Part shown: positions 33,168 through 42,906 of the stretch, one piece after another
Numbering within the stretch: position 1 is the first letter of the stretch
How the letters are laid out: each line of letters starts with the position of its first letter
Assembly: GCF_001641635.1 (NCBI RefSeq)
Contig: NZ_LUUB01000018.1
Location: 57,764-121,763, forward strand
Source: Bradyrhizobium centrolobii
GTDB lineage: Bacteria > Pseudomonadota > Alphaproteobacteria > Rhizobiales > Xanthobacteraceae
Direction of reading: 5' to 3'
Length of the DNA stretch: 64,000 bases
Position numbers and translations under genes: made by a program
Notes under the pieces: model-generated
What the model was told of the DNA's origin: nothing
Seen by the model: only the letters and a program-made list of their open reading frames with translations
Database searches by the model: none

Positions 33168-35399
33168 CTACTTCGTCAGCAGTGCATAGGCGCCGGTCCA
33201 GCCTTCCGGCGGCGGATTGAGCTGGAAGTCCTTGATCCGCGCCTCGTAGAGCTTGAACAGCTTTTCCAGCGTGTCGGCGTCCTCGCTTCTGCGGCCGCGA
33301 TCGATCGCGGCGAGTGCGCCCTGCCAGTCGCGGTTGCGGTAGCAGCCGAGCATCTCGATGGTGATGTTGCGCAGCCGCTGGAAGGCGGCCGATTGCATCA
33401 CGTCCTCGCGGCCGGCGATGGCATAGATGACCTCCGGCTCGGTCTTGCCCTTGACCATGATGAAGTCGAGCTCGAGGATCGCGAACTTGTCCTTGGCGGC
33501 GAGCGCGGTCTTGGAGCCGACGATGATGGGAAAGCCGTATTCCTTCGTCTGCCCTTCCAGGCGCGACGCCAGGTTCACGCTGTCGCCGAGCACCGAATAG
33601 TTGAACTTGCGGTCGGATCCCATGTTCCCGACCACGCCCATGCCGGTGTTGAGGCCGATGCCGACATTGAGCGGGATGTAGACGTGGCCGCCCTCGGCGG
33701 ACTCCTGCTCGCGCTCCTTGTTGACCACGTCAATCCGCTCGAGCATCTGGATCGCGGCCTCGCAGGCGTTGATCTCGTGCTGCTTGTCATCGAGCGGCGC
33801 ATTCCAGAACGCCATGATGGCGTCGCCCATATATTTGTCGATATAGCCCTTCTGCTCGATGATCACGTTGGTCAGCGGCGTCAGGAAGCGGTTCATCAGG
33901 GCGGTCAAACCCTGCGGATCGTGCTTGTACGTCTCCGAGATCGTGGTGAAGCCGCGCACGTCGGAGAACATGATCGTCATCTCGCGCTCCTCACCGCCGA
34001 GCACGAGCTTCTCCGGCGAATTCGCGAGCTGCTCGACCAGCACCGGCGACATGTATTGCGCAAATTGCCCGCGGATCTGCATGCGCTGCCGCTGCTCGCG
34101 CACGAAACTCGCGAAGATCAGCGTCAGGTAGATCGCGGTGGTCGACAGCAGCGGATAGGTGAAGTCGATGAGGTAGCGGTCCCGGGCATAGAAGAACCAG
34201 GAAACCCCGACCAGGATGGCAGCGAACATCGCACCCGCAAGCACCAGCCGCACGGGCCCGAGGTTCGGCGTGAAGATGATGACGAGGAGGCCGATCACCA
34301 GCGCCGCGAGCAGCTCGACGCCGAGCGCATAGTTCGGCTGGGAGACGACCGCGCCGCTCAGCACGCTTTCGAGCACCTGCGCGTGGATCTCAACACCCGG
34401 CATGCTCGACGACACCGGCGTGGTCTTGATGTCGTTCAGTCCGACCGCCGAGGTGCCGATCAGCACCAGCTTGCCGGCGATCTTGCTCGGCGACACGCTG
34501 TTGTCGAGCACGTCGGCGGCCGAGACGTAGATCGAAGGATCCTGGCGGGCATAGTGAACCCAGAGCTGGCCGTTCTTGTCGGTCGGTATCTCGACGCCCT
34601 TGAGGCGGATCGCCCGAATACCGGTCTTGTCGGTCCTGACCAGGAGCGTGGGCGTCATGGTGACGACCCGCAGGATCTCAAGGCTGAGCGAGGGCATGAT
34701 GTTGCCTTGCGCCCGCATGATCATCGGCACGCGGCGGATCAGGCCGTCGCGCTCGGTCCTGATGGTGAACAGACCACGGCCGGCGGCCACCTTCTCGATG
34801 ACGGGCACGTTGCGCAGCAGCCCCGGGAACTCGAACAGGAAGCGCTCGGCCCCCTCCTCGCCGACCGTCGCCACGCCCGTGAGGGGAAGCGTCTTGTCGA
34901 TCTCGGAGGTGACGGCCGGCTGACCGGTCTCGCCCAGCACCACGCGCGAGCGCTTGATGGCTTCCGAGAGGATCTGGTCGTTGGTCGGCAGCTCGCGCAG
35001 CTTGGCGCGGGTCACATCATCCAGATAACGCATCTGGCTCGCGACAACATCCGGATTGAGCCGGTCAGCCTCGGCGAACACGACGTCGAAGCCGACCGCC
35101 ACCGCGCCGAGATTGGTGAGGTTGACGATCATGTCCGCGATCCGCGTGCGCGGCCACGGCCACTGGCCGAGCTTGGCGAGGCTCTTGTCGTCGATGTCGA
35201 TAATGGTGACCGGCCGCGCCGTCTTTTGGCGCGGATCGATCAGCTGGAACATGTCGAAGGTGCGGAGCCGCAGCTCCTGGATCGGCGGCGGATCCCAGAC
35301 GCGAATCCCGGCGAATCCGATCAGAAGCGCAAGGCACATCAGCCCCGCGAAGCCGAACTTCCGCGCGAACCACCGCCGCAGGATTTTAAAGCGCTTCAT
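33168..35399 (-). CDS. CHASE2-domain adenylate/guanylate cyclase
   Basis: A 743-residue membrane cyclase. After one N-terminal helix (about 13-33), a CHASE2 sensor faces the periplasm to about residue 320. Three helices follow, between about 330 and 420. A class III cyclase domain then has FSDVRGFTTISE and KYMGDAIMAFWNAP, holding both metal-binding aspartates, and LGDSVNLASRLEGQT. It should make cAMP or cGMP in response to an outside signal. It lies 148 bp behind the giant secreted protein on the same strand; CHASE2 cyclases are often found beside FecR-domain proteins. The choice between cAMP and cGMP is not settled. Confidence 0.9.
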   Translation of the reverse strand: MKRFKILRRWFARKFGFAGLMCLALLIGFAGIRVWDPPPIQELRLRTFDMFQLIDPRQKTARPVTIIDIDDKSLAKLGQWPWPRTRIADMIVNLTNLGAVAVGFDVVFAEADRLNPDVVASQMRYLDDVTRAKLRELPTNDQILSEAIKRSRVVLGETGQPAVTSEIDKTLPLTGVATVGEEGAERFLFEFPGLLRNVPVIEKVAAGRGLFTIRTERDGLIRRVPMIMRAQGNIMPSLSLEILRVVTMTPTLLVRTDKTGIRAIRLKGVEIPTDKNGQLWVHYARQDPSIYVSAADVLDNSVSPSKIAGKLVLIGTSAVGLNDIKTTPVSSSMPGVEIHAQVLESVLSGAVVSQPNYALGVELLAALVIGLLVIIFTPNLGPVRLVLAGAMFAAILVGVSWFFYARDRYLIDFTYPLLSTTAIYLTLIFASFVREQRQRMQIRGQFAQYMSPVLVEQLANSPEKLVLGGEEREMTIMFSDVRGFTTISETYKHDPQGLTALMNRFLTPLTNVIIEQKGYIDKYMGDAIMAFWNAPLDDKQHEINACEAAIQMLERIDVVNKEREQESAEGGHVYIPLNVGIGLNTGMGVVGNMGSDRKFNYSVLGDSVNLASRLEGQTKEYGFPIIVGSKTALAAKDKFAILELDFIMVKGKTEPEVIYAIAGREDVMQSAAFQRLRNITIEMLGCYRNRDWQGALAAIDRGRRSEDADTLEKLFKLYEARIKDFQLNPPPEGWTGAYALLTK

Positions 35400-35547
35400 G
35401 CTGGTCGGACTTCCTGCCCTGCATCACGCCTTGTGCACCGATCATGCAGCGCCGGCGCGCGATTGGCTATTCCCCGGCGGTTGAGGATTACGATTTTTTT
35501 GCCGCGGTCAAGGCGACCAGCCGACCGTCGGCAGGCCCAAGCGCTCA

Positions 35548-38500
35548 TCACGCGTGGAAAATGAAATCGCTGCCCTTGAGGTTTGCGAGGGCCACGTTCT
35601 TCAGGAGGAGCGTCTCGTGCTCCGTGACCGGCTCGCTGGGGCGATGGGTGACCTCTTGCTGCCATGTGACCAGCGTGCCGTCGGACTGCTGGGTGATGGT
35701 GAGGTCGTTCATGGAGCAGACGTCCGAGAACTGTCGCAGGTCGATCTTGTCCAGGCCCGTCGCGAAATCGTTGATGGTGTGCTGGCCATCGCTCCCCGAC
35801 GAGTTCGGCGAGAACACGAACTGATCCTTGCCGCCTCCGCCGATCAGCGTGTCGCCCGTTTCGGTCGCAAAGATGACGTCCTTGCCGCTCGTGCCTTGCA
35901 GCGTGATGCCCTGTCTCGTGTCGCCGGCCTCGCTGAAGATGAAGTGAACGGTATCGTAATGACCGGAGGAATCGGTGACGGTCAGCGTGATCTGGTCGTT
36001 ATCCGGCGGTGTGTCGCCGGGATTGTAAGTCACACCGTTCTCGAAACCGAGATTGATGTCGCAGAGCGAACCGGACGTCGGATACAGATCGACGCTGCTA
36101 ACGGACGGGTGCGCGGTCGACACCGTGACCGTGAAAGTGTCCGTCGAGGCACCCGAGTCGCTATCGACGACCAGTAGATCGGTGATGGTGTCTCTGTTGT
36201 TCTCGTTGTTGTGCCAGACGTGGAAGTTCGCGGTGTCGATGACAGGCCCGCCGGTCGGAGCCGTCACGTCCGTGCTGATCGTGGCGAGATCGCTCGACAC
36301 CGGCGTCGTACCGCCGGTACCCGTCTTCGTGATGTCGATTGTCGCGGTCGACGTGCAGGTCGTGACGGCGCCGGTGTAGGTGTCGTCGAGGGCATGGACG
36401 CCCAGCGTGCCCGGCGTACCGGTGTAGCCGTCGGCCGGCACGAAACGGAGCAACGTATCCGGGCTCAGCACGAGCGCGTGCGCATCATCGACCGATCCGA
36501 TGTCGACCCACCGGCCATCAACCTCGTATTGCCAGACGCCCTCTGTGGCCGAAACACCGTCATACGTCACCGCGATGGCCTTCAGGCACGCACCATCGTC
36601 GACATCGTGGAATTTGCCGGCGAAGAGATCGCTGATGGTGCTTCCGCTCGGATCGCTTTCGTTGCCGGCGACGGACGGCAGCGTCGCGTCATCGAGCGTC
36701 GGCGCGTCGTTGGTTCCGGTGATGTTGATGGTGACGACGCCATTGCCGGTGCCGGTCGCGGTGTGCCCGTCGCTGGGCACGATCGTGTATTGCAGCGACA
36801 GCGTCTGGCCGGCGGCGAGGAAGTCGAACGCCTGGCCGTTCGAATTGAAATTCCAGTCGAAATCGGCGTGCGTGGCGGTGCCGTTCAGGATGTCGCCGGA
36901 CTGTACGCTAAGATAGTTCAGCAGAGCGGCGTTCGACAGCCCGTCGATGCCGTCGGTCTGCAACATGCCGTCGAGATAGACGGCGACGTGATCGACAGCG
37001 ACCGTCACGTGGTCGGTGGAGTCGGCGTCCGACACCGTAAGCGTGCCATGGACGGATTCCGTCGTATTCGTCTCCGTCAGGGAGGCGCTGACCCCACCAG
37101 GCGCTGCGTCGATCCAGGCTGCATTGCCGTGAATGGTCAGGTTGCCGCCGCTACCTGCGAGGTTCGCGACCGTCGTGCCGCTGCCGTCTTGGAGCGGGAA
37201 AAGACCGACGAGATTGCTCTCGCTGCCGGTCAGCGTCACGGTCTGGTTCGCCTGGACCTGCGCCTGCGTCAGCGCGGTGCTCCAGATGCTGACGTCCGAG
37301 ATGCTGCCCTGGAAGCCTTCGGTCGCGAAGCCGGTGCCGTCTTCGGTCGGGACGCCGCCGATCTCCGTGAAATCAGCGTGTCCGGCAGGAATGCCGTTCA
37401 CACTCGCCGTCGTCGTATATGCGACGACACCATCGACATAGAGGGTGAAATGCCCGTCGACATGCGTCAGCGCGATATTGTGCGCTTGATTGGCATCGAT
37501 GGTGACGTTGGTGTCGATGCCGGGAATGCCGCCGTTCTGGATCTGGAGGTCGAGCTTGCCGTCGTCGGTGACGACACCGTTGACGCCGAAGCCCGCGTCC
37601 GACGTGCTTCCGTTGTAGAACAGGAGCTGGGAGTCGCCGGGATTGCCTTTTCCGCTCCAGTTGACCCAGCCCTGGAGCGAAACGCCATCAGATCCGTTGC
37701 CGGTGTTGTGCGTCGACACCGCACCGCTCACGGCCGTGGCGCCGTCGAATGCAAGGTAGTTCGGCGAGCCATAGCTGATCTTCGGCGCATCGTTCGCACC
37801 GGTGATCGTGACGGTGACCTCGGCCGTATCGGTCTTGCCCTGACCGTCATCCAGCGTGATGGTGGAGACCACCTTCGCCGTCTGGCCCTCGCCGAGAAAA
37901 TCCAGCGCGCTGTCGGCGATCGAATAACTCCAGCTGACCGCGCCGTTGTTCTTGCCGGTCGTCTGGAGCATCAGCGCCTTTTCCAGCGGGGCGACTTCGT
38001 CCGGTGTCAGCGTGAGAGGCGAGACGTGATCTGCCGCGAATCCGGTCACCGTTTGGCCGGTAATCGTTGCTGTCGGCCGGTCGGTCAGGTCGACGTCGGT
38101 GAAATGGATCGTGCCGGTCGCGGCCGGCGTCGGATCCTGCGTCGAAGATCCCGTGAGGTCCGCCTGCTCCGAGACGTCGGCGCCCTGCGACGTCTCGGAC
38201 TGGGTGAAAGTCGGTTTGTCGTCTTCGGCGTTGTAGGTGATCAGCGTGCCACCATCACTGTCGGCACTACCGGCAAAATGCGCTTTGCTGTAGTCGCCGA
38301 TCAGGGTCAGGCTGATGCTGTGACCATCGGCGTCCGTGACGGTCAGCACGCCGCCGGTGTGCGCGGCGTTGCTGACGTAGACCGCGCTCGTGCCGAGCCC
38401 ATATTCAATGCCCGACAGATCGATCTTGTCGGTCGCCGCGAACCCCGCGATCGAACCGCCGAAATCAGACGTATCGATCTGGAGCTCGGCGCCGGCACCG

Positions 38501-41500
38501 GCAAACGTGATCGTCTGCGATACCGTGGCATTGACCTCCAGCGTCGCGCCGGCGTCGATCGTGACCGAGCCAGCGCCCGACAGCGAGCCGAACAGCGTCA
38601 GGGTTCCGGTGTGAACCTCGATCGTGCTGGTATTGTTGATGGTGCCCGTGATCGACGCCGTACCCCAGCTCTCGATCGCACCGGAATTGTTGATGGTGAA
38701 CGTCCCATCGGCTCCCGCGATCGAAGCACCGTTGAGCAGATCGATCTCGCCGGCGTTGCCGATCGACGACATCGTACCGAAAACGCTGGTTCCGGACACC
38801 GTCCATGTACCGTGCGCCTCATTGTTGAAGGTTGCGGTGGCAACCGAGATATTGCCGTTGATGTCACCGGTGTTGTTGATCGTGATCGAGCCGCCGGTCT
38901 CGACGATCGCGTAAGTCTTGGAAGTCACAGTGGCGGCGTCGGGCCCGATGCTGCCGGAATTGTCGATCAACGTGGAGTCCGCCGAGCTCTCTTGGATGTC
39001 GATCGCCGCATGGCCATCGGCGCTCAGGATCGAACCGGAATTGGTGATGTGCATCGGACCGGTCGCGCCCGCAAACTCCAGCGTCGCGCCGTCGTCGATG
39101 ATCAGTGTGCCGGCTCCGCTGATGCCGCCGGCGAGGTCCAGCGTGCCGGCCTGCACCTCGATGGTCCCGGTATTGGTGACGACGGCGGTGACCGTATTAT
39201 CGCCGGAGACGCTGTAGAGATTGCCGGAATTGTTCAGGCTGCCGTCATTGATCGTGACGTCCGACAGGTAGAGCTTCGAGGTCGTGCCGTTGACCGTGAT
39301 CGTCCCGCCGTTGTTGATGACCACCACGGTCGTCAGCTTCAGCGTGCCGCCGGTGACCGCCTTGAGGTCCGCGGTGTTGGTAATGTTCTCACCGGAAATG
39401 TCGAGCTCGCCGCCGCTCACCTCGATCAGCTTGTGATTGGTGATGGTGTGGATCACGGCGGGATCGATCGTCAGCGTGCCGCTGGTCACGGTGATCGTGC
39501 CGGTATTGGTGACGTCACCGTTCTTGATGACGCTCGTGCCGGTCGATTCCAGCGTGCCGGCGATCGTCACCGTGCCGCCATCGATGGTCGCGCCGTTCAG
39601 CGTCAGCTTCTTGTTCGCATCGACCTGGACGGTACCGCCGTTCGCGATCGTGGCACCCGCGACGGTCGCATCGTCCAGCGTCAGGAGCACGGCGCTGTCG
39701 ACCTTGACGGCGCCCTTGTTCAGCGTCGCGTTGCCGTCGATCTCGCTGTCGCCGGTGATGTGGATCGTGCCGTCCAGCAGGCCGCTGTAATTGTTGATTG
39801 TGCCGCCGGTGATCTCGGTGCCGGACAGGGTCAGCGCAGCATTGCCGTCGATGGTGATGGTGCCGCTTGAATTGGCGATCGTGGAGCCCTGGTCGATGAT
39901 CAGCGCGCCGTTCGCGAGCACCTCGATGGTGCCGGCATTCGTGATCGTCTCTTTGTGCAGCGCATTGCTGCTGCCGCTGACCTTGAGGGCGACGTTGTTT
40001 TTCAAAGTGCCGCCGCTCAGCACGGCATTGCCGATCAGGTCGATCTCGTCATTGCCGGTCACCGTGCCGGCGCCGTTGATGCTGGCGCCGTTGATCGTCA
40101 GCTTGCCGTTGGCATCGACGGTGACATTCCCGGTGTTGGTGACGCTGGAGCCCTGGTCGATCGTCAGCGTGCCGTCCGCGAACACTTCGATGGTGCCGCC
40201 GGACTTGTTTGCGACCGTCTCGTTGGCAAACTCGACCGCTCCCTTGACCTTGACCGCGCCGGAATTGTTCAGCGTGCCGTTCTCGATGACGCTGGCGCCA
40301 TCGATCTCCAGCGTGCCAGCGATGGTGACCGTGCCGCCATCGATGGTCGCGGTGTCGACGATCAGCGTCGTCCCGGCGTCGGCCTTCAGCGTGCCGCCGG
40401 CATTGTGAATCCCCGCCAGCGTCTTGAGCGTGCCGCCGGACAGCTCGATCGTGCCGGAATTGGTGATCGTGGTCCCGCTGGCGAAATCGCCGCCGGCCGC
40501 GAGCGTCAGATAGCCGGCATTGGAGAGCACGCTCGTGCCCAGGATCTCGGCCTTGCCGCCGACGGACATCGTGCCGGTCGCAGAGTTGATGAAGATCGAG
40601 TCGGCGCTCATGTTGAGCGTACCGGCGATCGTCAACGAGCTCTGATTGATCACTTTCGGCGGCGGGCCGCCGAAATCGTTCATCGTGATCGACTTGGCGA
40701 ACGCTGCCGCGTCGATGGTGACCGGATAGGACGGCGTCAAGCCGTGCAACTGATCGGTGATGACGATGACGTCGTCGTTGATGGTCGGGACGGTGCCGGT
40801 TTCCCAGTTCGCCGCGTCCTTCCAGAAGTCGCCAGCGCCAGCCTTGTCTGTCGCGATCCACACCACCGCAGGAGCGTCGGTGCCCGTGATCGCGACGGTG
40901 ATGGTCTGCGTCGCCGTCGCACCTTGCGAGTCCGTGACCGTCACGGTGTAGGTCAGCGTCAGCACCTTGCCCTTCGGGATGAAGTCGGCGAGGTAGACGG
41001 GCAGATCGGCGAGCGACCAGTTAATGGTGCCGGTGCCGTCGCCGGTGCTGTCCGAGCCGGCCGCGATCGCGACCGACATCGCATTCTGAAACACCGCAAG
41101 CGGGCCCGGCGGCAAGGTGCCGCCGCCCGGCAGGCTGGCGCTAGTCAGCTTCGCCGACACCGTGTGCGTGTCGGTGAGGTCGACATCGGTGAAGGCCAGC
41201 GTGCCCGAGGTCGGGACGTTACTGGTGAGCGGGCCGCCCGGCACGCTCGTGCCGCCCGCGAAGGTGATGGTCGGCACGCTGGTGGTGATCACCGGCTTGT
41301 CGTTGGTGCCGGTGATCGTGATTGTGATCGGGATGAAGGTGGTTTCGGGGCTCACTTCGAAATTGTTGTCGACCCGGACGATGTAGGTCAGCGTCAGCGT
41401 TTCGCCGGCCGCGAGGAAGTCGAAGACGTTGTCCGGAATCGTGTAGGTCCAGACCGCCGAACCGTTGTTGTCGTTGCCGGAGGCGGCCTCGACGTTGATC

Positions 41501-42906
41501 TTGACCTGGGTCGCCGCGATGTCCTGCTTCTGGAGCGCCGTGAGCGAGGCAGTGACATCCTGCTGGCCGGCGTTCTTGTAGACGTAGTTCGGCGCGTCGG
41601 CGAGGTTCACCTTCACCGTCGGCCTGTCGCCCCGGTTGAAGTCGAGGAAGGTGATCCGGCCGGAGATCGTATCGGAATCCGCGGTGTCGCCGGTCTTGTC
41701 CGCGCGCTCGATCAGCGTGAACACCGTCATCGGATTGCCGTTGAGATCGAGGCTTCGCGCCTGAGGCGGGCCGGGGATGCGGTTGCTGGTCGTCGCAGGA
41801 TCGAAGGGAGCCTGCGGTCCCGGCTGATTGAGGTTCACAAAAGTCGGGATCGCGGCGAAGCCGGCCGCCGTCTTGATCACCAGGCCATCGCTGGTCTGCG
41901 TGATCGTGTCGGTGAAGTTCGAGGTCAGCTTGGTATTGGTATTGTTGTCCGTGAACTTCAGCGTGAACACGTCATTGATCAGCTTCTGAACATCCGGCGA
42001 CAACAGCCCATTGGTGATGGAGACATTGCCGCCGCTGATCTGGATCATCTGACCCGCCTGATTGACGGTCGCGATCGGCAGCAGCGTCGTCTTGTCGAAC
42101 AGGATGTAGGAGCCGGTGGTGCCGTCGGGCTCGACCAGCACCTGGAAGTTCGCCTGCGGCTGCGGATCGCCGCCGCCGGATGGGACGATGAAATTGATCT
42201 GGGTCAGCACGGCCGTGCCACGGATGCCCATGGTCGCGACCGGCGTGTCGATCTTCATGTCGCCATGCTTGGCGGTCTCGCCGGCGACGAAGGTGATGGT
42301 GCCCGCGACGAGGCTGAGCAGCGAGGAGTTGTTCGACCCGTTGGGGTCATAGACCATCTCGTTCAGCACCATCCGCGCGCTGGAGGACAGGCCGAACACG
42401 GTGCCGTCGATGAAGGTGATGCCGAGCGTCGAATCCGCGCCCGTCGAGACCGCGTCGCCCTTCTCGACGTTGTCGCCATTGTTCAGGATGATCGAGACGC
42501 CGTTGCGAAGGGCGGTCGCGCTGCCGGCAAGCTTGGTGACGTGGCCGATGACCTGCACCGCGACGGCGCCGGGCGCCGCCTGTGCATATTGGACGTGACC
42601 TGTGAGCGCGTTGACGATGTCACCGGTGAGATGCGCACCGTCGGGCGAGGCGATCGCCGCGCGTTTGTCGCCCCTGAAATAATCGTGAACGACGAACTCG
42701 TGGCCGTCATTGGACAGCACGAGGTCGACGCCGGCGCGCCGGAACTCGCCGTGGAAGATCAGGTTCGGGTCTGGAACAACGAATGCGCCTTCCGGCACAT
42801 GTCCGTGTGACTTGGCCGTGAAGGAATCGACATGCACGGAGACGTGCGGACGGGAACCCTGGTCATCCAGGGAGAGCGCGGCGTCAAATTTGCCAGCGTA
42901 ATTCAA
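35548..42906 (-). CDS. giant FecR/VCBS/LamG/RTX-type secreted surface protein, candidate LapG substrate
   Basis: A 2452-residue protein. Residues 1-110 are of unknown type. A FecR-like domain spans about 115-290 (VTKLAGSATALRNGVSI to TPVATMGIRGTAV). The tetrapeptide TAAG is at 346-349. VCBS units follow (about 385-700). A long beta-helix region of NSGTI-type repeats covers about 720-1560, then a VCBS unit and a LamG-like domain near 1720-1900. VCBS units precede a C-terminal RTX-like stretch with GGGGKDQFVFS and INDFATGLDKIDL, the usual type I secretion end. There is no signal peptide. The start is TTG, the first start codon after an in-frame stop. Four cysteines near the C-terminus are unusual for this class. 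It is probably an adhesin. Confidence 0.85.
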   Translation of the reverse strand: MNYAGKFDAALSLDDQGSRPHVSVHVDSFTAKSHGHVPEGAFVVPDPNLIFHGEFRRAGVDLVLSNDGHEFVVHDYFRGDKRAAIASPDGAHLTGDIVNALTGHVQYAQAAPGAVAVQVIGHVTKLAGSATALRNGVSIILNNGDNVEKGDAVSTGADSTLGITFIDGTVFGLSSSARMVLNEMVYDPNGSNNSSLLSLVAGTITFVAGETAKHGDMKIDTPVATMGIRGTAVLTQINFIVPSGGGDPQPQANFQVLVEPDGTTGSYILFDKTTLLPIATVNQAGQMIQISGGNVSITNGLLSPDVQKLINDVFTLKFTDNNTNTKLTSNFTDTITQTSDGLVIKTAAGFAAIPTFVNLNQPGPQAPFDPATTSNRIPGPPQARSLDLNGNPMTVFTLIERADKTGDTADSDTISGRITFLDFNRGDRPTVKVNLADAPNYVYKNAGQQDVTASLTALQKQDIAATQVKINVEAASGNDNNGSAVWTYTIPDNVFDFLAAGETLTLTYIVRVDNNFEVSPETTFIPITITITGTNDKPVITTSVPTITFAGGTSVPGGPLTSNVPTSGTLAFTDVDLTDTHTVSAKLTSASLPGGGTLPPGPLAVFQNAMSVAIAAGSDSTGDGTGTINWSLADLPVYLADFIPKGKVLTLTYTVTVTDSQGATATQTITVAITGTDAPAVVWIATDKAGAGDFWKDAANWETGTVPTINDDVIVITDQLHGLTPSYPVTIDAAAFAKSITMNDFGGPPPKVINQSSLTIAGTLNMSADSIFINSATGTMSVGGKAEILGTSVLSNAGYLTLAAGGDFASGTTITNSGTIELSGGTLKTLAGIHNAGGTLKADAGTTLIVDTATIDGGTVTIAGTLEIDGASVIENGTLNNSGAVKVKGAVEFANETVANKSGGTIEVFADGTLTIDQGSSVTNTGNVTVDANGKLTINGASINGAGTVTGNDEIDLIGNAVLSGGTLKNNVALKVSGSSNALHKETITNAGTIEVLANGALIIDQGSTIANSSGTITIDGNAALTLSGTEITGGTINNYSGLLDGTIHITGDSEIDGNATLNKGAVKVDSAVLLTLDDATVAGATIANGGTVQVDANKKLTLNGATIDGGTVTIAGTLESTGTSVIKNGDVTNTGTITVTSGTLTIDPAVIHTITNHKLIEVSGGELDISGENITNTADLKAVTGGTLKLTTVVVINNGGTITVNGTTSKLYLSDVTINDGSLNNSGNLYSVSGDNTVTAVVTNTGTIEVQAGTLDLAGGISGAGTLIIDDGATLEFAGATGPMHITNSGSILSADGHAAIDIQESSADSTLIDNSGSIGPDAATVTSKTYAIVETGGSITINNTGDINGNISVATATFNNEAHGTWTVSGTSVFGTMSSIGNAGEIDLLNGASIAGADGTFTINNSGAIESWGTASITGTINNTSTIEVHTGTLTLFGSLSGAGSVTIDAGATLEVNATVSQTITFAGAGAELQIDTSDFGGSIAGFAATDKIDLSGIEYGLGTSAVYVSNAAHTGGVLTVTDADGHSISLTLIGDYSKAHFAGSADSDGGTLITYNAEDDKPTFTQSETSQGADVSEQADLTGSSTQDPTPAATGTIHFTDVDLTDRPTATITGQTVTGFAADHVSPLTLTPDEVAPLEKALMLQTTGKNNGAVSWSYSIADSALDFLGEGQTAKVVSTITLDDGQGKTDTAEVTVTITGANDAPKISYGSPNYLAFDGATAVSGAVSTHNTGNGSDGVSLQGWVNWSGKGNPGDSQLLFYNGSTSDAGFGVNGVVTDDGKLDLQIQNGGIPGIDTNVTIDANQAHNIALTHVDGHFTLYVDGVVAYTTTASVNGIPAGHADFTEIGGVPTEDGTGFATEGFQGSISDVSIWSTALTQAQVQANQTVTLTGSESNLVGLFPLQDGSGTTVANLAGSGGNLTIHGNAAWIDAAPGGVSASLTETNTTESVHGTLTVSDADSTDHVTVAVDHVAVYLDGMLQTDGIDGLSNAALLNYLSVQSGDILNGTATHADFDWNFNSNGQAFDFLAAGQTLSLQYTIVPSDGHTATGTGNGVVTINITGTNDAPTLDDATLPSVAGNESDPSGSTISDLFAGKFHDVDDGACLKAIAVTYDGVSATEGVWQYEVDGRWVDIGSVDDAHALVLSPDTLLRFVPADGYTGTPGTLGVHALDDTYTGAVTTCTSTATIDITKTGTGGTTPVSSDLATISTDVTAPTGGPVIDTANFHVWHNNENNRDTITDLLVVDSDSGASTDTFTVTVSTAHPSVSSVDLYPTSGSLCDINLGFENGVTYNPGDTPPDNDQITLTVTDSSGHYDTVHFIFSEAGDTRQGITLQGTSGKDVIFATETGDTLIGGGGKDQFVFSPNSSGSDGQHTINDFATGLDKIDLRQFSDVCSMNDLTITQQSDGTLVTWQQEVTHRPSEPVTEHETLLLKNVALANLKGSDFIFHA
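41860..41871 (-). other. TAAG tetrapeptide codons, candidate LapG-type cleavage site
   Basis: Codons 346-349 of the giant protein read Thr-Ala-Ala-Gly. This is the motif cut by LapG in Pseudomonas LapA. It lies in the linker after the FecR-like module and before the VCBS repeats, the place expected if the N-terminal part is retained in the outer-membrane channel. Confidence 0.5.

Noticed and set aside
28768..35564. Long plus-strand open frames opposite the binding-protein, permease and CHASE2 cyclase genes
   Set aside because: The opposite strand encodes complete, recognisable proteins. The plus-strand products have no family-like segments.
38000..41000. Repeated short DNA segments that might suggest a CRISPR array or tandem DNA repeat
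   Set aside because: The repetition is at the protein level (NSGTI-type beta-helix units) with variable DNA, and the frame is open throughout.
42570..42582. Dialanine at residues 110-111 of the giant protein as the main LapG cleavage site
   Set aside because: Its position number is close to that in LapA, but here it lies before the FecR-like module and lacks the Thr and Gly of TAAG. The TAAG at 346-349 fits better.
36211..42810. Very long open frames on the plus strand opposite the giant secreted protein
   Set aside because: They are antisense shadows caused by high G+C at third positions and repetitive sequence. Their translations are low in hydrophobic patterning, rich in Arg/Asp/Gly/Val and lack any known domain.
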